NCBI RefSeq assembly: GCF_900105245.1
Contig: NZ_FNSZ01000001.1
Location: 1,426,001 to 1,490,000 of the forward strand
DNA length: 64,000 bases
Reading direction: 5' to 3'
Origin: Streptomyces sp. 1222.5
GTDB lineage: Bacteria > Actinomycetota > Actinomycetes > Streptomycetales > Streptomycetaceae
Shown here in pieces: positions 58,629 through 64,000 of this stretch. The notes beneath the pieces were generated by a model. The model saw only the letters and a list, made by a program, of their open reading frames with translations, searched no databases and was not told the origin of the DNA. How positions within the stretch are numbered: the stretch's first letter is position 1; every line of letters begins with the position of its first letter. A program made the translations under genes and the position numbers.

Positions 58629-59987
58629 TCAGCCGGTGTAGCCGGCGAAGACGCGGGTGTAGTCCCAGGCGGACTGGGAGACGCCGGAGCAGCTGTCGGC
58701 GGGGCCGCCGGTGCAGGGGCGGTCGCGGTTGGCGGACCAGAAGGTGAGCCGGGCCAGGTGGTGTGCCTGCGCGTAGGACAGGATGGTCCGGAAGTCGTTC
58801 ACCGTGACGGTCTCGTTGTTGTCGGTGATGCCGTTCATGGACGAGATGCCCATGTCCCGGTAGGCCTGGTCGTCGCTGTAGTGGTAGGCGTTCTTCAGCG
58901 CGCTCTTCAGGCCTTCGGCGGCCTGCGTGGTGAGGTTGCCCATGTTCTGTCCGGCGCCGCCGAAGTCGAACGGCATGATGGCCCAGGCGTCGACGGTCAG
59001 CCCGGAGGAGGCGGCCCGGTTGATGAGGCTGGTGTCGGGGCCGCTCTGCCCGGTGCCGATGGTGATGTACACCTTCAGACCGGGGTTGTCGGCCTTCACG
59101 GTCTTCAGCGCGTCCACGGTCCGCTGCTGCACGGTGGGGTTGCCGTAGGCGTCGGCCTCGAGGTCGATGTCGATGGCCTTCAGGCCGTACGCGTTGACGA
59201 CCTTCTGGTAGGCGGCGGCGAGTTCGCCCGCGCTGGAGCAGGAGCTCTCCAGCTTGTTGCCGCTGTATCCGCCGAAGGACGGGATGACGTCACCGCCGTT
59301 GGCCCGCACCGTGGTGACCGTCTGCTGGTCGATTCCGCCGGTCAGCGGGCGGCTGCCGTCCCACTGCGGGTTGCAGTAGCCGTTGCTGAGCACGAAGGCG
59401 AGCGTGAACCACTTCACGCCCGTGGCCTGGGTGATGGTCGTGGGGCTGGGCGGGCTGCCCCAGCCGTTGTACAGGTACGGTGCGACGGCCATCGGCGCGG
59501 ACGGGGTGGTGCCGCCGCCCGCCGCGGGAGCGTTCCACTTCTGGTTGGCGCCGCCGCCGCAGCTCCAGATCTGGACGCGGGTGCCGTTCGCGGAGCTGTT
59601 GCCGGTGACGTCCAGGCACTTGTCCGCCTGCGGGTTGACGATGTCGTGGGCGGCGGTGACGGTCCACTTCTGGTTCGGGCCGCCGGTACAGGACCACAGC
59701 TGCGCCTTGGCGCCGTCGGCGGTCGAATTGCCGGTGACGTCGAGGCACTTGCCGAGGGCGCGGAGGGTTCCGTCGCTGCCGACGGTCCACTGCTGGGCGC
59801 CGGTGCCGTTGCAGTCGTAGAGCTGGACGGGCGTGCCGTCGGCGGAGCTCGCGCCCGCGACGTCCAGGCATTTGCCCGACAGGCCGGTGATGGCACCGGT
59901 GGCGGCCTGGGCGGGAGCGGCGGCGAACAGCCCCGCCGAGAGGGTCAGGACGGCGAGCGATGCCGCCGCCGGGAGAGTTCTGGCCAT
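58629..59987 (-). CDS. Secreted chitinase-like protein, GH18, with ricin repeats
   Basis: Protein of 452 residues. Signal peptide 1-28 (AQA-AT), three beta-trefoil ricin repeats (30-155, motifs KCLDV and NQKW), then a GH18 barrel from 165. The catalytic signature is AIDIDLEADA (Asp273, Asp275, Glu277), the family DxxDxDxE with an altered first Asp, so Glu277 is the likely acid. It should hydrolyse chitin-like polymers outside the cell. ATG 59987. The gene has a clear promoter with a chitinase-type repeat and a strong leader hairpin. Confidence 0.92.
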   Translation of the reverse strand: MARTLPAAASLAVLTLSAGLFAAAPAQAATGAITGLSGKCLDVAGASSADGTPVQLYDCNGTGAQQWTVGSDGTLRALGKCLDVTGNSTADGAKAQLWSCTGGPNQKWTVTAAHDIVNPQADKCLDVTGNSSANGTRVQIWSCGGGANQKWNAPAAGGGTTPSAPMAVAPYLYNGWGSPPSPTTITQATGVKWFTLAFVLSNGYCNPQWDGSRPLTGGIDQQTVTTVRANGGDVIPSFGGYSGNKLESSCSSAGELAAAYQKVVNAYGLKAIDIDLEADAYGNPTVQQRTVDALKTVKADNPGLKVYITIGTGQSGPDTSLINRAASSGLTVDAWAIMPFDFGGAGQNMGNLTTQAAEGLKSALKNAYHYSDDQAYRDMGISSMNGITDNNETVTVNDFRTILSYAQAHHLARLTFWSANRDRPCTGGPADSCSGVSQSAWDYTRVFAGYTG

Positions 59988-60024
59988 GCGCGGGTACGGC
60001 CTTTCGCGTGGGGGGCGACGGATG

Positions 60025-60065
60025 CGGCAGGCAACTCCCCTCCGGTGGGTGGGAGTTGCCTGCCG
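60025..60065 (-). repeat. 15-bp perfect hairpin in chitinase leader
   Basis: Inverted repeat 60025-60039 with 60051-60065 and an 11-base loop lies between the promoter (about 60090-60118) and the ATG at 59987. No T-run follows, so it is not an ordinary terminator. Confidence 0.8.
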
Positions 60066-60089
60066 TCCGTAGGCTTTGATTAAGGCGTG

Positions 60090-60118
60090 AAACTAAAGGT
60101 ACGGACCACTGCCGTCAA
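60090..60118 (-). promoter_or_regulatory. Chitinase promoter with TGGTCCGTACCT element
   Basis: Minus strand: -35 TTGACG (60118-60113), 17-base spacer, -10 TAGTTT (60095-60090). The spacer contains TGGTCCGTACCT (60108-60097), close to the 12-bp repeat TGGTCCAGACCT of Streptomyces chitinase promoters, also near the DasR-site consensus. This supports induction by chitin breakdown products. Confidence 0.65.
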
Positions 60119-60163
60119 GAGCCCCGGCAACAAAGCCATCGCACACGGTGAGGCGCCCGCCCC

Positions 60164-62065
60164 TCACACCACCGGCACCTCCGTCACCGCCGGTCCCTCC
60201 GGGGCCCGTTCCGTGAACTGGGTGCGGTGCAGCTCCGCGTAGCGGCCGTCCGCCGCCAGCAGCTCCTCGTGCGTGCCCTGTTCGACGATCCGTCCGGCCT
60301 CCACGACCAGGATGCGGTCGGCGGACCGGACCGTTGAGAGGCGGTGGGCGATCACCACGGCGGTGCGGCCCTCCAGGGCCTCGGCGAGCGCTTCCTGGAC
60401 GGCCGCCTCGGAGGTGTTGTCCAGGTGGGCGGTGGCCTCGTCGAGGATGACCACGCGCTGGCGGGCCAGCAGCAGCCGGGCGATGGTCATGCGCTGGCGC
60501 TCGCCGCCCGAGAGCCGGTAGCCGCGCTCGCCGACGACGGTGTCCAGGCCGTCGGGCAGGGACCGTACGACCTCGGCGAGGCGGGCGCGGCCCAGCGCGT
60601 CCCACAGCTCCCCGTCCGTGGCGCCCGGGCGGGCCAGCAGCAGGTTGGCGCGGACGGTGTCGTGGAAGAGGTGGCCGTCCTGGGTGACCATGCCGAGGGT
60701 GGCCCGCAGGGACGCGGCGGACACGTCACGCACGTCCACCCCGCCGATGCGGACGGCGCCCGCGTCGACGTCGTACAGGCGCGGCAGGAGCTGGGCGATG
60801 GTGGACTTCCCGGCGCCGGAGGAGCCGACCAGGGCGACGGTGTGACCGGGTTCGGCGCGGAAGGAGATGCCGTGCAGGACCTCGGAGCCGCCTCGGTTGT
60901 CGAGGGTGGCGACCTCTTCCAGGGAGGCGAGGGAGACCTGGTCGGCGGCCGGGTAGGAGAAGCGGACGTCGTCGAACTCGACGGCGACCGGGCCGGCCGG
61001 GACCTCGCGGGCGTCCGGCTTCTCCTCGATGAGCGGCTTCAGGTCCAGCACCTCGAAGACCCGCTCGAAGCTGACGAGGGCGCTCATCACCTCGACCCGG
61101 GCCCCGGCGAGCGCGGTCAGCGGGGCGTAGAGCCGGGTCAGCAGCAGGGCGAGGGACACCACCGCGCCCGCCTCCAGGGTGCCGCGCAGCGCGAACCAGC
61201 CGCCGAGGCCGTAGACGAGGGCGAGGGCCAGCGCGGACACCAGGGTGAGGGAGGTGATGAAGACCGACTGGGCGGTCGCGGTGCGCACGCCGATGTCCCG
61301 CACCCGGGCGGCCCGGGCGGCGAACTCCGCCGACTCCTCCTCCGGCCGCCCGAACAGCTTGACCAGCGTGGCGCCGGGGGCGGAGAACCGCTCGGTCATA
61401 CGGGTGCCCATGGCCGCGTTGAGCGCGGCGGCCTCCCGCTGCATCCGGGCCATCCGACTGCCCATGCGCCGGGCGGGCAGCACGAACACCGGCAGCAGGA
61501 CCAGCGCGAGCAGGGTGATCTGCCAGGACAGGGTGAGCATCACGGCGAGGGTGAGCACCAGGGTGACGAGGTTGCTGACGACACCCGAGAGGGTGTTGGC
61601 GAAGGCCCGCTGGGCGCCGATCACGTCGTTGTTGAGACGACTGACCAGCGCTCCCGTACGCGTACGTGTGAAGAACGCGACGGGCATGCGCTGCACATGA
61701 TCGAACACAGCCGTTCGGAGGTCGAGGATGAGCCCCTCCCCGAGCGTCGCCGACAGGCGCCGACCGAGGATGCCGAGCCCGGCCTCGGCAAGGGCGACGA
61801 CCGCGATGAGCAGGGACAGCCGGACGATCGTGCCGGAGTCGTGCCCCGCCACGATCGCGTCGACGACATGGCCGGCGAGTACGGGCGTGGCCACGGCGAG
61901 CAGCGCGGTCACCACCCCGAGCAGGACGAACCGGACGATGCCGGCGCGGTGCGGGCGGGCGAAGGCGGCGATGCGGCGCAGGGTGGCGCGGGCGAGGGGA
62001 CGGCGGTCCGCCTGCGCGTTCATCACGCTGTGCAGCTGCGTCCATGCGGTGGTCTCCATGCTCAT
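60164..62065 (-). CDS. ABC exporter (permease-ATPase fusion), probably SoxR-controlled
   Basis: Half-transporter of 633 residues: six helices in residues 30-330, then ATPase with Walker A GSSGAGKST, signature LSGGERQR and Walker B VVILDEATAHLD. A substrate cannot be read. The start ATG 62065 falls about where the transcript from the promoter at 62073-62103 would begin, so the mRNA looks leaderless. The promoter overlaps a SoxR-box-like dyad. I recall that S. coelicolor SoxR controls a comparable ABC exporter (SCO7008), linked to export of redox-active compounds. Confidence 0.93.
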   Translation of the reverse strand: MSMETTAWTQLHSVMNAQADRRPLARATLRRIAAFARPHRAGIVRFVLLGVVTALLAVATPVLAGHVVDAIVAGHDSGTIVRLSLLIAVVALAEAGLGILGRRLSATLGEGLILDLRTAVFDHVQRMPVAFFTRTRTGALVSRLNNDVIGAQRAFANTLSGVVSNLVTLVLTLAVMLTLSWQITLLALVLLPVFVLPARRMGSRMARMQREAAALNAAMGTRMTERFSAPGATLVKLFGRPEEESAEFAARAARVRDIGVRTATAQSVFITSLTLVSALALALVYGLGGWFALRGTLEAGAVVSLALLLTRLYAPLTALAGARVEVMSALVSFERVFEVLDLKPLIEEKPDAREVPAGPVAVEFDDVRFSYPAADQVSLASLEEVATLDNRGGSEVLHGISFRAEPGHTVALVGSSGAGKSTIAQLLPRLYDVDAGAVRIGGVDVRDVSAASLRATLGMVTQDGHLFHDTVRANLLLARPGATDGELWDALGRARLAEVVRSLPDGLDTVVGERGYRLSGGERQRMTIARLLLARQRVVILDEATAHLDNTSEAAVQEALAEALEGRTAVVIAHRLSTVRSADRILVVEAGRIVEQGTHEELLAADGRYAELHRTQFTERAPEGPAVTEVPVV

Positions 62066-62072
62066 GGGAAAG

Positions 62073-62103
62073 AACGTAGAACCTCAACCATCGTTGAGGT
62101 CAA
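62073..62103 (-). promoter_or_regulatory. SoxR-box-like promoter, 19-base spacer
   Basis: TTGACC (-35, 62103-62098), 19-base spacer, TACGTT (-10, 62078-62073). The 18-bp dyad CCTCAACCATCGTTGAGG (62082-62099) keeps both outer halves of the SoxR box (CCTCAA … TTGAGG). A 19-base spacer is typical of MerR-family activated promoters. No SoxR gene is in this window. Confidence 0.75.
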
Positions 62104-62152
62104 TGTCCGCGCCATTTCACCCCTGCCGGCGCCCCCTCGACCTAAGGCCCCG

Positions 62153-63211
62153 ATGACCGCAGCCTGTAAGCCGCCGTCCCCGATTCCGCCACCCGCCGTT
62201 GGGACGGCGGGGAAAACCTCTGGGGATGTGACAGCCGTCCCGATCCCCCCGCTCCCCCCGCTCTCCGGTGGACGACTCCCCCGTCGCGTCCCCGTGCGCC
62301 AGGTGCTGTGCCTGGTCCCGCTCGTGCTCGTGGCCGTGGCGGCCGTACGGCACCGTTCGGTACTCGCCGAGGGCTTCGGTCAGCTGCGCGCCGCGTCCTG
62401 GCCGTGGCTGCTCGCCGCGGCCGGCACGACCTGCCTGACCTGGGTGGCCGCCGCGTTCACCCGGCAGGGCGCGGTGGTGCAGCCGCTGCCGAAGGGGCGG
62501 CTGCTGGCCACCCAGTTCGCGGCGGGCGCCGCCAACCATCTGCTGCCGACCGGGCTCGGGGCGGGCGCCGTGAACCTGCGGTTCATGACCGTGTGCGGGG
62601 TGCCGCTGGCCCGTTCCTCGGCCGCGCTCGCGCTGTACCTGATGGCCGAGTGCGTGGGCCGGCTCGGTCTGCTGGCCGCACTGCTGATCGCCTTCCCGGG
62701 TGCGCTGCGGCTCGGCACGCTGCTGCCCGACGGCTCGCTGCTCCCGCTGCTGCTGGGCGTCGCCGGCCTGCTGGCCGCGGCGGCGGCCGTCGTGCTGTTG
62801 GTACGACGGCTGCGCACACGGCTGGTCGCGTTCGCGCGAGAAGCCCTCGGCGAGGCGCGGTCGGTGCACACGCGTCCGGCGCGCGCCCTGGCCCTGTGGG
62901 GCGGCTCGCTGGCCTTCCCGGCGCTCCAGGCGGCCGGTCTCGCCGCGGTCGGCCAGGCACTGCGGCTGCCGGTGCCGCCCGCGCACATGGCGCTGGCCTA
63001 TCTCGCGGCGACGGTCGCGGTCGCCCTGGTGCCCACGCCGGGCGGGCTGGGTTCGGTCGAGGCGGCGATGATCGTGGCGCTGGTCGCGGTCGGCGGCCCC
63101 GCCGCCATCGCCACGGCGGTGGTGCTGGCCTACCGGATCATCACGGTGTGGGTGCCGCTGGTGCCGGGGGCGCTGACCCTGGGCGCGCTGGTGCGGCTGA
63201 AGGTCATCTGA
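62153..63211 (+). CDS. UPF0104 / lysylphosphatidylglycerol synthase-like membrane protein
   Basis: Membrane protein of about 352 residues with eight or so helices after a Pro-rich cytoplasmic start. Family features: FAAGAANHLLPTGLGAGAVNLRFM, the GxxxAR-type loop ARSSAALALYLMAE, and VPTPGGLGSVEAAMI near the end, as in UPF0104/LPG synthase TM domains (lipid flipping or transport). It lacks the synthase domain, so no aminoacyl-lipid synthesis. ATG 62153 has AAGG upstream; GTG 62228 is another option. It is divergent from the exporter. Confidence 0.8.
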   Translation: MTAACKPPSPIPPPAVGTAGKTSGDVTAVPIPPLPPLSGGRLPRRVPVRQVLCLVPLVLVAVAAVRHRSVLAEGFGQLRAASWPWLLAAAGTTCLTWVAAAFTRQGAVVQPLPKGRLLATQFAAGAANHLLPTGLGAGAVNLRFMTVCGVPLARSSAALALYLMAECVGRLGLLAALLIAFPGALRLGTLLPDGSLLPLLLGVAGLLAAAAAVVLLVRRLRTRLVAFAREALGEARSVHTRPARALALWGGSLAFPALQAAGLAAVGQALRLPVPPAHMALAYLAATVAVALVPTPGGLGSVEAAMIVALVAVGGPAAIATAVVLAYRIITVWVPLVPGALTLGALVRLKVI

Positions 63212-63308
63212 GACTCCCGCCGACCGGCACTTGCTGAGAAGCTACCGGCAGGTCACCAGCGCCGGCGGTCCGTTCGGGGACCCCGGGACCGTCCGAGGAG
63301 GTCGCCCC

Positions 63309-64000
63309 ATGCCGGTCCGGATCGAGCGGCGGGAGGACGTCACCACGGTCGTCCTCTCCCGGCCCGAGGCTCGCAACGCGGTGGACGGCCCGACGGCCGC
63401 CGCACTCGCCGACGCCTTCCGTGCCTTCGAGGAGGACGACGGCGCTCGGGTGGCGGTGCTGTGGGGCGAGGGCGGCACGTTCTGCGCGGGTGCCGACCTG
63501 AAGGCGATCGGCACGGAGCGCGGCAACCGGGTCGCCGAGGACGGTGACGGGCCGATGGGCCCGACCCGGATGCGGCTGTCCAAACCGGTGATCGCCGCCG
63601 TCGCGGGGCACGCGGTCGCGGGCGGTCTGGAACTCGCCCTCTGGTGCGATCTGCGGGTCGCGGAGGAGGACGCGGTGTTCGGGGTGTACTGCCGCCGGTG
63701 GGGCGTTCCCCTGATCGACGGCGGTACGGTACGGCTGCCCCGGCTCATCGGCACCAGCCGGGCGATGGACATGATCCTCACCGGCCGACCGGTGCCGGCC
63801 CGCGAGGCCTTCGAGGTGGGGCTCGCCAACCGGCTGGTGCCGACCGGAAGCGCCCGCACCGAGGCGGAGGCGCTCGCGGCGGAGCTCGCCGGCTTCCCGC
63901 AGGCCTGCCTGCGCAGTGACCGCAGGTCGGTCCTGGAGCAGGAGGGGCTGACGGAGGAGGCGGCCCTGCACGGCGAACTCCGGCACGGCACGGGCGTGCT
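63309..64000 (+). CDS. Enoyl-CoA hydratase family protein, C-terminus outside window
   Basis: Crotonase-fold protein, first 230 residues present. Oxyanion-hole segments GGTFCAGADLKAIG and VAGHAVAGGLELALWCDLRVA are intact; WCRRWGVPLIDGGTVRLPRLIG covers the catalytic loop (one Glu position occupied by Asp-Gly, so isomerase or hydratase not decided). ATG 63309 has GAGGAGG eight bases upstream. It follows the UPF0104 gene on the same strand by 97 bases. Confidence 0.9.
   Translation, partial: MPVRIERREDVTTVVLSRPEARNAVDGPTAAALADAFRAFEEDDGARVAVLWGEGGTFCAGADLKAIGTERGNRVAEDGDGPMGPTRMRLSKPVIAAVAGHAVAGGLELALWCDLRVAEEDAVFGVYCRRWGVPLIDGGTVRLPRLIGTSRAMDMILTGRPVPAREAFEVGLANRLVPTGSARTEAEALAAELAGFPQACLRSDRRSVLEQEGLTEEAALHGELRHGTGV

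Overview
The window looks like Streptomyces chromosome: very high GC with strong third-position GC bias, frequent GTG starts, 4-nt stop/start overlaps, and typical Streptomyces families (DUF6777 lipoprotein, Rpf/LysM/M23 wall hydrolase, GH85, ricin-repeat secreted hydrolases, CbtAB). I see no tRNA, rRNA, CRISPR array, replication origin or intact insertion sequence.

Layout. 1-3.1 kb: partial lipoprotein, a lipase-maturation-factor-like membrane protein and a DUF4231-like protein. 3.1-13.9 kb: a six-gene minus-strand operon (substrate-binding lipoprotein, two ABC permeases, GH5_18-like beta-mannosidase, GH85 endo-beta-N-acetylglucosaminidase, GH38 alpha-mannosidase) facing a LacI regulator across paired operator-like dyads. 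This reads as uptake and breakdown of N-glycans; a secreted GH92 alpha-mannosidase at 20.3-22.6 kb fits the same substrate. 14-20.2 kb: amidase, a 57-residue small ORF, a degenerate HD protein, an SDR protein with a zinc-ribbon-like motif, and a WS/DGAT acyltransferase. 22.7-25.2 kb: GlgC and a GlgM/GlgA glycosyltransferase (alpha-glucan synthesis). 25.2-32.3 kb: FhuF-like Fe-S protein, EamA-like transporter, Rpf-LysM-M23 enzyme, Gnd, a proline-rich protein, a GNAT protein and PanD.

32.3-40.8 kb is patchier. FUSC, GH15 and crotonase genes are intact, but between and after them lie debris: a CoA-transferase stub, a multiply frameshifted asparaginase end, a second copy of the panD leader with only ten codons, and a frameshifted ABM protein. 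I read this as an old insertion/deletion hotspot.

40.8-55.4 kb holds two different molybdenum hydroxylase operons. One has a separate FAD subunit and a fused Fe-S/Mo subunit; the other is PaoABC-like with three subunits and ends in a GH65 gene joined by a 4-nt overlap. Between them are catalase, a phosphoglycerate-mutase-fold protein without its catalytic histidines, and CbtB-CbtA under a cobalamin riboswitch. 55.4-64 kb: a lipoprotein, two secreted ricin-repeat proteins (a beta-helix protein and a GH18 chitinase with a recognisable promoter and a 5'-leader hairpin), an ABC exporter behind a SoxR-box-like promoter, a UPF0104-type membrane protein and a partial crotonase.
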